A DNA stretch of 17,081 bases from CAVZLD01 sp964522605 (GTDB lineage Bacteria > Planctomycetota > Planctomycetia > Pirellulales > Pirellulaceae), in NCBI GenBank assembly GCA_964522605.1, contig CAZFWV010000126.1, positions 1-17,081 on the forward strand, written 5' to 3'. Numbering within the stretch: the first letter of the stretch is position 1; every line of letters begins with the position of its first letter. A model generated the notes under the pieces. The model did not search any database, had not been told where the DNA came from, and saw nothing but the letters and a program-made list of their open reading frames with translations. Positions 1 through 7,356 of this stretch are shown one piece after another. The position numbers and the translations under genes are program-made.

Positions 1-375
1 TTCCGTCATGGGGATCGATTATATGTGGGATGGAGCGAGACTGAACCTGGGGCGTCGTTTGATGGGGCTGGAAGCTGTATCGCGCGAAAGAAGGCGACCG
101 ATCACGACGACGGCCGAGGTGGCAGGTCGACAGGCAGAGGCGAAGAAGCCGACTTAAGACAAGTCGGCCTACGGGAACTCGCCGCACAGCGGAAACTGCA
201 GCATCTCTCGCCCTTCTCGGGCCGCGGTTCCAGTCTGCCGCCGTGATCCGCGGCCTTCCGCGGCCACGAAAACGCTGCCGCAATTCTGTTAAGATGAGTG
301 GCAATGAAAACGGCTCAATTGCCCCGAACGATACGGCGTCCATTGAATCGCTCATATAGGGAAAGGAACCGAAAG
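1..375. other. Gap before the sulfatase gene
   Basis: No convincing gene. It holds a small hairpin repeat (148-168) and a CCGCGG-CCTT-CCGCGG self-complementary pair at 248-263. Open frames here have no ribosome site or recognisable protein. The leader of the sulfatase gene occupies the right end; no clear promoter was found. Confidence 0.6.
148..173 (+). repeat. Short hairpin repeat, copy 1 (AAGTCGGCCTACG type)
   Basis: GCCGACTT and AAGTCGGC form a perfect 8-bp stem with the 5-base loop AAGAC, followed by CTACG. The same stem sequence and CCTACG flank recur in the same orientation at 6224-6248, so this is a dispersed intergenic repeat rather than a unique terminator. There is no U-tract. Confidence 0.75.
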
Positions 376-1863
376 ATGCAGCGTTCTTTTTCAACGCTAT
401 TCGTCGCGTTGCTCGTTCTTCTCAACGTGATGAACGCAGCCCAGGCGGAGCGGCCGAATGTGCTGTTCATCGCGATTGATGACCAGAACGACTGGGTGGC
501 ACCACTCGGCGGACATCCGCTGGTGAAGACACCGCACCTCGATCGACTAGCGGAGCGGGGCACAACGTTTCTGAACGCACACATCCAGAGTCCGCTCTGC
601 AACCCGTCGCGCACAAGTCTGATGTTGAGTCTTCGCCCGACAACTACGGGCATCTATGGACTGGCGCCGTGGTTTCGAACGCTGCCCGAGTGGCAGGATC
701 GTGTCACTCTTCCACAACACTTTAAGGCCCATGGCTACCGAACCTTGACCACAGGCAAGATCTATCACGGCAGCCCCGGGGGTCCGGAAAAGCGGGCGGT
801 CGAGTTCGATGTCTGGGGCCCGCCGGGCGGTGTGGGCGCGAAGCCGGAAAAGAAACTCATCGGTCCCACGCCGATGGGCAATAATCCACTGATGGACTGG
901 GGTGTGTTCCCACATCAAGACGAAGACAAACAGGACTACAAGGTCGCCTCGTGGGCCATCGACCAACTTCGCACGATGCCCAAAGACGAACCGTTCTTCT
1001 TGGCCGTGGGCTTTTTCCTGCCGCATGTCCCCTGCTACACGACGCAGAAGTGGATCGATTTGTATCCCGACGACGACAGCGTGCTGCCGGTTGTCCGTGA
1101 GGACGATCGCAACGATACGCCACGGTTTTCGTGGTACCTGCACTGGTATCTTCCCGAGCCACGGCTGCAATGGCTGCGGGAAAGCAATCAGTGGCGGAAT
1201 CTCTGCCGTTCCTATCTCGCCTGCGTCAGTTTTACCGACGCCCAGATCGGGCGTCTGCTCGAGGCACTGGAGGAGGCCGGCCTGGCCGACAACACGATCG
1301 TCGTGGTCTGGGGCGACAACGGTTGGCACCTCGGCGAAAAAGACATTACAGGCAAAAACACGCTCTGGGACGACTCGACTCGCGTGCCTCTGATCTTCGC
1401 CGGACCGGGCGTTGCGCCAGCCGCGCGCTGCAACCAACCGGCGGAACTGCTGGACATCTATCCGACTTTGATTGAACTGTGTGCGTTGACGCCGCGCACC
1501 GACCTGGAGGGCTTGAGTCTGATGCCCCAACTGCAAAACGCCAAAACGCCCCGCGCGCGACCGGCGATCACTTCGCACAACCAGGGTAATCACGGTGTTC
1601 GCAGCGAGCGGTGGCGATACATCCAATATGCGGATGGCACCGAGGAACTGTACGATCACACGACAGATCCGCACGAGTGGCAGAACATCGCGGGCGATCC
1701 ACAGCACGCCGCGGTATTGGCGGAGCACCGAAAGTGGCTGCCGCGAATCGACGGCCCCCTGGCCCCGGGCAGCGCCGCTCGAATCCTGACCTACGATCCG
1801 GCAGCGGACGAAGCGGTGTGGGAAGGGGATACTGCGATCCGGCGCGACGATCCGATTCCTTAG
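376..1863 (+). CDS. Secreted formylglycine-dependent sulfatase, iduronate-2-sulfatase-like
   Basis: Predicted type I sulfatase that hydrolyses sulfate esters, probably on sulfated polysaccharides, outside the cytoplasm. I chose the ATG at 376 because it begins a typical signal peptide (basic N-terminus, hydrophobic residues 7-18, cleavage after AQA at about residue 24) and follows a purine-rich stretch (GGGAAAGGAACCGAAAG). An in-frame GTG at 298 would put 26 charged residues in front of the signal. The mature protein starts with RPNVLFIAIDDQND, whose Asp pair binds Ca2+ in this family. The C-x-P-S-R signature (CNPSR, Cys75) is the cysteine oxidised to formylglycine. TGKIYHG and the GDNGWHLGEK motif with its downstream NTLWD are typical of iduronate-2-sulfatase-like members. 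The length of 495 residues is normal and the gene looks intact. The true substrate is unknown. No sulfatase-maturing enzyme lies in the window, so activation must come from elsewhere. The gene appears to be a single transcription unit. Confidence 0.93.
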   Translation: MQRSFSTLFVALLVLLNVMNAAQAERPNVLFIAIDDQNDWVAPLGGHPLVKTPHLDRLAERGTTFLNAHIQSPLCNPSRTSLMLSLRPTTTGIYGLAPWFRTLPEWQDRVTLPQHFKAHGYRTLTTGKIYHGSPGGPEKRAVEFDVWGPPGGVGAKPEKKLIGPTPMGNNPLMDWGVFPHQDEDKQDYKVASWAIDQLRTMPKDEPFFLAVGFFLPHVPCYTTQKWIDLYPDDDSVLPVVREDDRNDTPRFSWYLHWYLPEPRLQWLRESNQWRNLCRSYLACVSFTDAQIGRLLEALEEAGLADNTIVVVWGDNGWHLGEKDITGKNTLWDDSTRVPLIFAGPGVAPAARCNQPAELLDIYPTLIELCALTPRTDLEGLSLMPQLQNAKTPRARPAITSHNQGNHGVRSERWRYIQYADGTEELYDHTTDPHEWQNIAGDPQHAAVLAEHRKWLPRIDGPLAPGSAARILTYDPAADEAVWEGDTAIRRDDPIP

Positions 1864-1886
1864 CGGAACCAATGATCGAGGGAGGT

Positions 1887-1983
1887 AGCCGCGGATCGAA
1901 CGGAGCAAACGGATATCCGCGGATCTGTCCGTGCCGATCCGTCCCCTCCGTCGAATCCGTGGTTCCTTCTCCTCCTCGAGTCT
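1887..1983 (+). repeat. Dispersed intergenic repeat, copy A
   Basis: About 97 bp between the sulfatase stop and the SOUL stop. It aligns along its whole length with copy B at 2714-2809, at roughly 85% identity by eye with one single-base gap. Shared words include CCGTGCCGATCC, CCGTCGAATCCGTGGTT and CTTCTCCTCCT. Internal ATCCGCGG and AATCCGTGG words make it partly self-repetitive. Confidence 0.85.
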
Positions 1984-2010
1984 CACCTGGATTCGATGGG
2001 ATTCGCTCGA

Positions 2011-2607
2011 TCACTCAAGACGGATCAAGACCTCGTTGCGACGCAGGGGTCCGGGAGTCCACGGAGGATCGTAGCCGGCGACTTCCGCATCGCCGGCACC
2101 GACCAAGCCCCGATCTTCCATCCACTTGTTCAGTTTCGCCTCGGCCATGTCACGAGTGTTCTGATCCAACCGCCCGGCGAAGCGAATTACCGCAAATCGT
2201 CCACCGGCACGCTTCGTAATCTCGACCTGCTGGTCACTCGGCTGGGGAACCGTCTGAGCAGCAACGTCTTTGGGAAGTACGAATCCCATCTGTCCGTCGC
2301 GGGAGTCGCCCTCAGGTTCCATGAAGACCGGAGTGGTCATCGCCACTTTCTGTTGCTGATCGTTTGCTCCGCTGATGTAGCGGAACAATCGCATGAAACT
2401 GCCATCGCCGCCTTGTGACTCGAACTTCGTCCGCGTCGTTGCCATCGTCAAATCGGGATACTCACGAATCTCGAAGGGCCGATCGGATTCGACGACCGTG
2501 TATTCGGCCGATTCGTAGGCGCTTCGCGCGGTCAGCTTCCATCCGAAGTAGGCGACCGCCAAAACCGCGGCAGCGATACACAGGTAGACCATTCGTTTTC
2601 CCGTCAT
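2011..2607 (-). CDS. SOUL-family heme-binding protein with N-terminal membrane anchor
   Basis: A 198-residue protein of the SOUL/HBP family, whose members bind heme or related tetrapyrroles. Residues about 6-23 are hydrophobic and form a signal anchor or signal peptide, so the domain should lie on the periplasmic side. Family landmarks are FEIREYPD (45-52), RLFRYISGAN (73-82) and KVAMTTPVFME (87-97), the last being the best-conserved SOUL motif; the C-terminal half ends in RNEVLIRLE. The ATG at 2607 is preferred over an upstream in-frame start at 2682 because it directly precedes the basic and hydrophobic leader and has GGAG 11 bases upstream. The function of bacterial SOUL proteins is poorly known (heme storage, trafficking or detoxification), so the role here is open. 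The gene stands alone between two direct copies of an intergenic repeat (1887-1983 and 2714-2809). Confidence 0.88.
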   Translation of the reverse strand: MTGKRMVYLCIAAAVLAVAYFGWKLTARSAYESAEYTVVESDRPFEIREYPDLTMATTRTKFESQGGDGSFMRLFRYISGANDQQQKVAMTTPVFMEPEGDSRDGQMGFVLPKDVAAQTVPQPSDQQVEITKRAGGRFAVIRFAGRLDQNTRDMAEAKLNKWMEDRGLVGAGDAEVAGYDPPWTPGPLRRNEVLIRLE

Positions 2608-3045
2608 CGTGAGGTTCGCTCCCGAATGATGTGTCCAAGTTGCGCGACACGACGAGAGGTAAACCGCAGAAACTCCGTCCACGGCAACCGTTTGTCACAC
2701 ACAAGTCGAGCGGAACCACAGATCGAACGGATCAAACGGACGTCCGCGGACCTGCCGTGCCGATCCATTCCCCGCCGTCGAATCCGTGGTTTCTTCTCCT
2801 CCTAAAGTCGAACCTGTATGCGATTTCCTCTCGCTCGTGTCTAGATACGGCTGCCGTTGTATGAACCGCCTGATCGGGCCCATTCTGGATGTAGACCGGG
2901 ATGAACTCGGCGTTTTTCCGCGTCTCTCCGCGGCCATTCTCCCTGCAACTGTGCCCGATTCGTGCGTAACCACGGGGCCGATACTTAGTCGAAAAGGTTC
3001 GGTGTTCTGTACGGCCCATGGAGCACGGCCCAGCAGACGGCCCGA
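2608..3045. other. Gap between the SOUL and M20 genes
   Basis: No gene is supported. It holds repeat copy B (2714-2809) and a CCGCG-TCTCTC-CGCGG hairpin at 2918-2933, inside the type of 'CCGCGTCTCTCCGCGG' sequence that I know as a recurrent intergenic word in several bacterial phyla. Open frames here look like repeat-derived noise. Confidence 0.6.
2714..2809 (+). repeat. Dispersed intergenic repeat, copy B
   Basis: Direct-orientation partner of copy A (1887-1983) on the other side of the SOUL gene. The match runs from the ATCGAACGGA word to CTTCTCCTCCT. It lies upstream of the SOUL gene start. Confidence 0.85.
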
Positions 3046-4383
3046 TCATTCACCGGACAAATGAGCCAGTGCCAAATGGCTGAGCGAGCGGACGCCGACG
3101 ATCAGCGCGCTTTCATCAACGAAGAAGTGTGGCGAATGATTCGGCGGTGCATCCTCGGGACTGACGTCGTGCGGAGTGATCCCCAACAGATAGAACATCC
3201 CGGGGATCTGCTGTTGATAGTACGAGAAGTCCTCGGCCACGGTTAAGGGGGGAATGGGCATCACCCGATTCCGACCAAAAACCCGCTGCAGCACCGGAAC
3301 CATGGTCTCGGTCAGGTTCACATCGTTGACAGTGACCGGGTATCCCTTGTCGATGATCACTTCGGCTGTCGCTCCGGCGCTCATCGCAATGTGCTCGGCC
3401 GTATTCCGAATCCGCAGATGAAGCAACTCCCGACTCTCGGGATGTAGCGCACGGATCGTGCCCAGCATTTCAACCTGATCGGGAATGATGTTCTCTCGGA
3501 CACCTCCCTCAATACGTCCCAGAGAAATCACAGCGGGAGCCATCGTCAAATCGACTTGGCGACTGACAATGGTCTGCAATCCGGCGACAATCTGGCTGGC
3601 CACCGTAATCGGATCCACTCCGCGCCAAGGCACGGCGCCATGCGTCTGACGGCCACGGACGACGATCCGCAACCGATCGGCACTGGCAAGCGCCGGCCCC
3701 GATCGATAGCCGATCTGCCCCGCGGGTAAGGGGACAACATGCAATCCAAAGATTGCGGTCGGTCGCGGATCCTCGAGAACTCCCTCCCGAATCATCAACT
3801 CCGCGCCACCTTCCTCGCCCTCCGGCGCACCTTCCTCAGCGGGCTGAAAAATGAACTTCACGGTCCCGGGAAGCCGATCGGCGACTTTCGAGAGCACGTC
3901 CGCGACGCCCATCAAGATGGCTGTGTGTGCATCGTGCCCGCAGGCGTGCATCACCCCCACTTCTTGCCCGTTGTAATTCGTGCGAACGGTGGAGGCAAAC
4001 GGCAGATCCACGGCTTCCGTGACCGGCAGCGCATCCATGTCGGCACGCAGAGCGACGACGCGTTCACTGCTTCTGCCGCGAAGAATCCCCACCACACCGG
4101 TGTGCGCTACGCCCGTGGTCACCTCGAGATTCAGCTGGCGCAAATGATCCGCCACAAGTTTTGCGGTACGGAACTCGCGATTCGAAAGCTCTGGATGCTG
4201 ATGAATATCACGGCGCCAAGTGACGACCTGGTCTTCGATGCCGGCCGCGAGGGCATCCACCGTTGCCTCCAACTCGTCGGTCTCCGACTGCTGCTCGATC
4301 GCATCTTGTGCCGAGACCGAAAAGGGCCGAATAAAGCACGTCAGTAGGATCAGGCTGGTGAAAACTCGCTTCGACAGCGCCAC
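3046..4383 (-). CDS. Exported M20-family amidohydrolase (aminoacylase/hippurate hydrolase-like)
   Basis: Metal-dependent amidohydrolase of peptidase family M20D, which cleaves N-acyl amino acids such as hippurate or indole-acetyl conjugates. I place the start at the GTG at 4383, because AAAGGAG sits 7 bases upstream and the protein then begins with a clean signal peptide ending at FSVSA. The in-frame ATG at 4419 adds 12 residues in front and has only a close, weaker AGGA. From the GTG the protein is 445 residues. Metal-site motifs are HACGHDAHT (Cys148 and His150), PAEEG (Glu183, Glu184), FGLHV (His215) and NHSPHFFVDE (His416), so the di-metal centre is complete. The lid (dimerisation) domain lies at about residues 230-345. 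An export signal on this family suggests scavenging of acylated amino acids or peptides in the periplasm. The substrate cannot be read from sequence. The gene lies 113 bp downstream of the DUF937 gene in the same direction, so they may be co-transcribed. Confidence 0.9.
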   Translation of the reverse strand: MALSKRVFTSLILLTCFIRPFSVSAQDAIEQQSETDELEATVDALAAGIEDQVVTWRRDIHQHPELSNREFRTAKLVADHLRQLNLEVTTGVAHTGVVGILRGRSSERVVALRADMDALPVTEAVDLPFASTVRTNYNGQEVGVMHACGHDAHTAILMGVADVLSKVADRLPGTVKFIFQPAEEGAPEGEEGGAELMIREGVLEDPRPTAIFGLHVVPLPAGQIGYRSGPALASADRLRIVVRGRQTHGAVPWRGVDPITVASQIVAGLQTIVSRQVDLTMAPAVISLGRIEGGVRENIIPDQVEMLGTIRALHPESRELLHLRIRNTAEHIAMSAGATAEVIIDKGYPVTVNDVNLTETMVPVLQRVFGRNRVMPIPPLTVAEDFSYYQQQIPGMFYLLGITPHDVSPEDAPPNHSPHFFVDESALIVGVRSLSHLALAHLSGE

Positions 4384-4496
4384 GATTATTCTCCTTTGTC
4401 GCACGGACCGAAAGCTCATTTTCCTGAGGCCGCCTGGTTTCGACGAGGGTCACCCGTCTTGTTCCTCTCCAACCATCGCGGGGAATGGTCCGATGG

Positions 4497-5090
4497 TCAA
4501 TTGCCGAAGAGGTTCTTCATTGCGACCTTCGCGATGTCGGACATGTCGAAATCGCCATCCGCGTCCTGGTCGAGCAACTGCCCCAGCAAACCACCTCCGT
4601 GCTGCTCAATCTGTTCGTGCTCGCGGCGCAGCGAATCCTGCAGCGATCGATCGTCCATCCCGTGACTGTGCTGCTGCTTCGCGAGTCCCGCGAGAACGAC
4701 AGGGGCAAGCATCTTCATCAGTTTACCGACCATGGCGGGATCCAGTCCGGACGTTTGACCCACGTTCCGTTCCACGCGCTGCTGCTTGCTGCCCAAGATC
4801 TTCTTCAACACATCTTCGCTCAAGCGAGGTTGTTCGTATCGATGATTCCGCAAGTAATCCTGGGGATCTTCGATGACGCTGCGGTCAGCGTGGTGCTTCA
4901 AAATCTGGGAAAGATCCGGAGATTCCTTTTGCTGCCCTCCGACGGTTTTCGACAACGCACCAATCAGCACTGGCAAGGCGGCGCTGATCGCCGTCTTGGT
5001 CACGTCTTCATTCGTGTTCAATTGTCGACTCATTTGGCTGAGATTGTCACCACCCAAATATTCCGATAGCGATTCCAAGAGTGACGCCAT
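4497..5090 (-). CDS. DUF937 (YidB-like) protein with C-terminal EF-hand-like loop
   Basis: A 197-residue protein matching the DUF937 family by its helical pattern MASLLESLSEYLGGDNLSQM followed by TAISAALPVLIGALSKTV and a later MLAPVVLAGLAKQQ segment. The biochemical function of this family is unknown. The ATG at 5090 is chosen because AAAGG lies about 8 bases upstream; an in-frame TTG at 5105 adds only five residues. The C-terminus carries GGGLLGQLLDQDADGDFDMSDIAK, in which D-x-D-x-D-G-D-F-D-x-x-D has the spacing of a Ca2+-binding EF-hand or dockerin loop. The tail GGGLLGQLLDxDxDGD is a recurring arrangement in DUF937 proteins, so the loop is probably real rather than chance. There is no signal peptide, so it is likely cytoplasmic. 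It is upstream of the M20 hydrolase on the same strand, but no functional link is evident. Confidence 0.82.
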   Translation of the reverse strand: MASLLESLSEYLGGDNLSQMSRQLNTNEDVTKTAISAALPVLIGALSKTVGGQQKESPDLSQILKHHADRSVIEDPQDYLRNHRYEQPRLSEDVLKKILGSKQQRVERNVGQTSGLDPAMVGKLMKMLAPVVLAGLAKQQHSHGMDDRSLQDSLRREHEQIEQHGGGLLGQLLDQDADGDFDMSDIAKVAMKNLFGN

Positions 5091-5453
5091 TTTCCATCCT
5101 TTCAATCGTCAAAACGGGGACAAGAATAAGTGGCTCGCGCAAGCCACACGAACGTGCAAACGTGGGGCGCAGATGAATCTGTCCCCAACCAATTCAAATC
5201 TTCATGTGCTACTCAAGTTCCAGACCGACTCGAAATCGTGATCAGGGATTCACCGATGTGAAGAAAAGCGGAGGAACGAGTCTTTCGCCGGTCCACAGTT
5301 ATGAAAAATGCGGACCGACAAAAGCCTCGCGCGCCCGAATCGCATACTCACATTGACTTGAAATCCCGGATGTCCCGGGGTCCACCGCGAAACAACAGGC
5401 AATCCTCGACGCGGAATCTACTGCTCGAATTCGCGTCGGTTCTCTTCGCCGGC
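5091..5453. other. Gap between the DUF937 and YeaQ-family genes
   Basis: No gene is supported. The region carries a small inverted-end element at 5116-5186. The rest (5187-5453) shows nothing recognisable; a short open frame on the plus strand is the shadow of the YeaQ-family gene. Confidence 0.55.
5116..5186. repeat. Small inverted-end element with GGGGACA/TGTCCCC ends
   Basis: GGGGACA (5116-5122) is matched by TGTCCCC (5180-5186). Between them is a GTGGCT-CGCGCA-AGCCAC hairpin (5130-5147). The plan of inverted ends plus an internal stem resembles REP or MITE-like elements. No second copy is in the window, so the call is tentative. Confidence 0.45.
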
Positions 5454-5708
5454 CTACGTCGCCTTTTTGAAGAAGCCAATCAAGATGAGCAAGATCACCG
5501 CCCCGATCGTACCGCCGGCGATCTCGTTGAGAATGGGCGAGCTCAGCAAGTTGAAATTGCCGAACAGGAGCCCGAACACCAGGGCTCCGATGATCCCAAC
5601 CACGATGTTGCCTACCGCACCGAACCCGTGGCCCTTCACGATCTGGCCTGCTAGAAAACCACAGGCGGCACCGATCAACAAAGCAATTAACAACCCCATT
5701 AAATTCAT
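5454..5708 (-). CDS. GlsB/YeaQ/YmgE family small membrane protein
   Basis: An 84-residue, very hydrophobic protein of the transglycosylase-associated family (GlsB/YeaQ/YmgE). Three predicted membrane helices lie at about 3-22, 29-50 and 61-80. The glycine-rich pattern IGAACGFLAGQIVKGHGFG followed by GNIVVGIIGALVFGLLFG is the family signature. The ATG at 5708 has an AAAGGGG Shine-Dalgarno 6 bases upstream; in-frame upstream starts lack one and would add polar residues. The end is FFKKAT. Homologues are commonly linked with general stress responses, but the molecular role is unclear. The gene is flanked by long gaps and appears to be monocistronic. Confidence 0.88.
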   Translation of the reverse strand: MNLMGLLIALLIGAACGFLAGQIVKGHGFGAVGNIVVGIIGALVFGLLFGNFNLLSSPILNEIAGGTIGAVILLILIGFFKKAT

Positions 5709-6020
5709 ACTTGGCCCCTTTACGCAATAACTACCAGCCACCTAGCAATTCGCACGCCGCGCGGCGCGCGGAACCCCCACCTTCAGCCACCCTCATTCTC
5801 GATACGTCGCACACCTCAGGCTCAATCGGGCTTAGAGAAACCCGCAATTGCCAAACCGCCTCGCGCCTCAGAGATCGCTACTCGCCGCGTCCGCTCGCAC
5901 TGCTCGTCTGCCCATACCATATCGCAGACGGGCCTGGGCACAAGGATATGTCACGATCAGCAGCGTGAATCGAGAATGCCCTGGGATTTTTTAGTCACCC
6001 GGTTGCTTTTCGACTATCAC

Positions 6021-6046
6021 GAATGCGAAAATTTTATCGCGCATTC
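6021..6046. promoter_or_regulatory. AT-rich-centred dyad, possible operator
   Basis: GAATGCG (6021-6027) and CGCATTC (6040-6046) are perfect inverted arms around an A/T-rich centre (AAAATTTTAT) that stands out from the GC-rich surroundings. It could be a protein-binding site or a hairpin. It lies about 260 bp upstream of the AraC-type gene and about 310 bp upstream of the YeaQ-family gene. Confidence 0.35.
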
Positions 6047-6143
6047 TGTGTTCCAGTTCGGTCCGGGCTCTTGAACTACCGGTCATCTGGAGAGCCTGAA
6101 CGGCGGAACTCCTGCGGAGGCGATCCACGTGATTCGCAGCAGT

Positions 6144-6190
6144 AGCCACAGATTCGACGGAAGGGACGGATCGGCACGGACCAATCCGCG
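6144..6190 (-). repeat. Dispersed intergenic repeat, copy C (partial, inverted)
   Basis: The reverse complement of this stretch contains CCGTGCCGATCCGTCCC and CCGTCGAATCTGTGG. It matches the central and right part of copy A with few changes; the left third of the repeat is missing. Confidence 0.75.
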
Positions 6191-6223
6191 GAAGGCTGTA
6201 GGCACGAGGCTGTAGGCTGTAGA

Positions 6224-6248
6224 CCGACTTGTCTCAAGTCGGCCTACG
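6224..6248 (+). repeat. Short hairpin repeat, copy 2 (AAGTCGGCCTACG type)
   Basis: CCGACTTG and CAAGTCGG form a perfect 8-bp stem with loop TCT, then CCTACG, matching the copy at 148-173 in stem and right flank. It is preceded by tandem GCTGTAGGC-like words (about 6194-6222). It sits 28 bp from a possible TTG start and 61 bp from the ATG of the AraC-type gene. Confidence 0.75.
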
Positions 6249-6308
6249 AACGACAAATTGGTCTGGCGAGGATGATTGGACCCGCGCGAGTTCGTTCCAT
6301 TGACCATC

Positions 6309-7319
6309 ATGACTTCGAACCCAATGAGTGTCACACCGGAAAAACTGTTGACCAGGCACACGATTCTGAAGACCGATCGCATCGAGATGTTTCACGCCTT
6401 GATCAGCTCGATGGAAGGCCCGCATCAACGTCGCGTTTCCGATTCGGAAGACGTGAAACTGGAAATCCGCAGTGCTCCACTGGGGCGGATCGATATTGGA
6501 TTGATTTACCGCAGCGTAACGATGACAGTCGAATCCGCGCGTAAGGAGTATGCTCCGTATTTGATACAATTCCCGCTCAGCGGGCAGTTTCGACTTGAGA
6601 TCGACGATCGAGTTTACTCGGTGGTCCCTGGCACAGGAGCGGTGATCTCTCCCGTGCAGCGTGTGCGTCGGCAGGCTACACCAGGTTGGACTCTGGTCTT
6701 CAGCGTGGCGGGAGATCTGGTTCGATCGCGGCTGATCGAGCGAATGGGGCGCTCGGTTACGGCCCCGCTCACCTTTCAGCCTTTCATTGGTACGGCTGTA
6801 CGCGAAATCTACGATTTTTGCCTGTTGATAGTCGAGGCAGTCGACCGTCGAATCGCTTGTCGTGGAAATCCCTTGGCGGAAGTGCTCGAGACGGGCTTGG
6901 TCGACTTACTGCTCGACCTGCAGCCACATTCACAAGGCAGAACGCTTGCGCAGTCCGAAGCAAACGTACGGTCCGATCGGATTCGAGCGGTGACCGCGTA
7001 CGTCGACCGGAACGTCAAGCAGAAAATCTCGGTTGAGGATCTTGCTCACGTGACCGGTTGCAGCGTGCGCACATTGCAGTCAGCCTTCATGGAATTGTGC
7101 GGAATGACGCCGATGGAGTACGTGCGGCGGCATCGACTTTCAATGGCGAGAAAGCTTTTGGAGGAGTCCACGGAAGGCTGCTCGGTCTCCGAGATTGCGC
7201 AGCGAACGGGCTTTTCGCAGTTGGCCCGGTTTTCGTCCGCCTATAAAGCGGCCTACGGAGAATCACCGACCGACACGATGCGTCGATCGATGGATCACGC
7301 GGGGACCGAAACAGATTGA
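6309..7319 (+). CDS. AraC-family transcriptional regulator
   Basis: DNA-binding activator of about 336 residues. The N-terminal half resembles the cupin-like AraC_binding_2 sensor domain (VTMTVESARKEYAPYLIQFPLSG and the loop around VVPGTGAVISPVQ). The last ~100 residues form the double helix-turn-helix: ISVEDLAHVTGCSVRTLQSAFMELCGMTPMEYVRRHRLSMARKLL, then VSEIAQRTGFSQLARFSSAYKAAYGESP. The start is uncertain. The ATG at 6309 has a poor ribosome site, whereas an in-frame TTG at 6276 has GAGG 4 bases upstream and would add 11 residues. The effector is unknown. The gene is convergent with the HlyD-like gene (37 bp between stops) and 600 bp from the YeaQ-family gene, so its target is not obvious. 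A small hairpin repeat (6224-6242) lies just upstream and could affect expression. Confidence 0.87.
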   Translation: MTSNPMSVTPEKLLTRHTILKTDRIEMFHALISSMEGPHQRRVSDSEDVKLEIRSAPLGRIDIGLIYRSVTMTVESARKEYAPYLIQFPLSGQFRLEIDDRVYSVVPGTGAVISPVQRVRRQATPGWTLVFSVAGDLVRSRLIERMGRSVTAPLTFQPFIGTAVREIYDFCLLIVEAVDRRIACRGNPLAEVLETGLVDLLLDLQPHSQGRTLAQSEANVRSDRIRAVTAYVDRNVKQKISVEDLAHVTGCSVRTLQSAFMELCGMTPMEYVRRHRLSMARKLLEESTEGCSVSEIAQRTGFSQLARFSSAYKAAYGESPTDTMRRSMDHAGTETD

Positions 7320-7356
7320 CCCTCCGGTCGATCTCGACGCCCCCCGGCCAAGATCG

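Larger units (their letters stand above)
5709..6308. other. Gap between the YeaQ-family and AraC-type genes
   Basis: A 600-bp gene-free stretch. It holds an AT-rich dyad (6021-6046), repeat copy C (6144-6190) and hairpin repeat copy 2 (6224-6248). It also has a GC-rich palindromic run near 5755-5770. It should contain divergent promoters for both flanking genes, but none is clear enough to mark. Confidence 0.55.

Noticed and set aside
1..24. Minus-strand TATAAT followed by an ATG at position 9, as if a gene begins and runs off the left edge
   Set aside because: Only three codons are visible, no -35 is present at the right spacing, and the leader would be too short.
25..246. 73-codon open frame on the plus strand
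   Set aside because: No ribosome site or recognisable domain, and it runs through the hairpin repeat at 148-173.
547..1986. Long minus-strand open frame opposite the sulfatase (479 codons)
   Set aside because: Overlaps almost all of a well-supported sulfatase gene, is Arg-rich and domain-free; it is a shadow of GC-rich coding bias.
1887..2809. CRISPR array
   Set aside because: Only two spaced long repeats with a gene between them; no regular short repeat-spacer pattern anywhere in the window.
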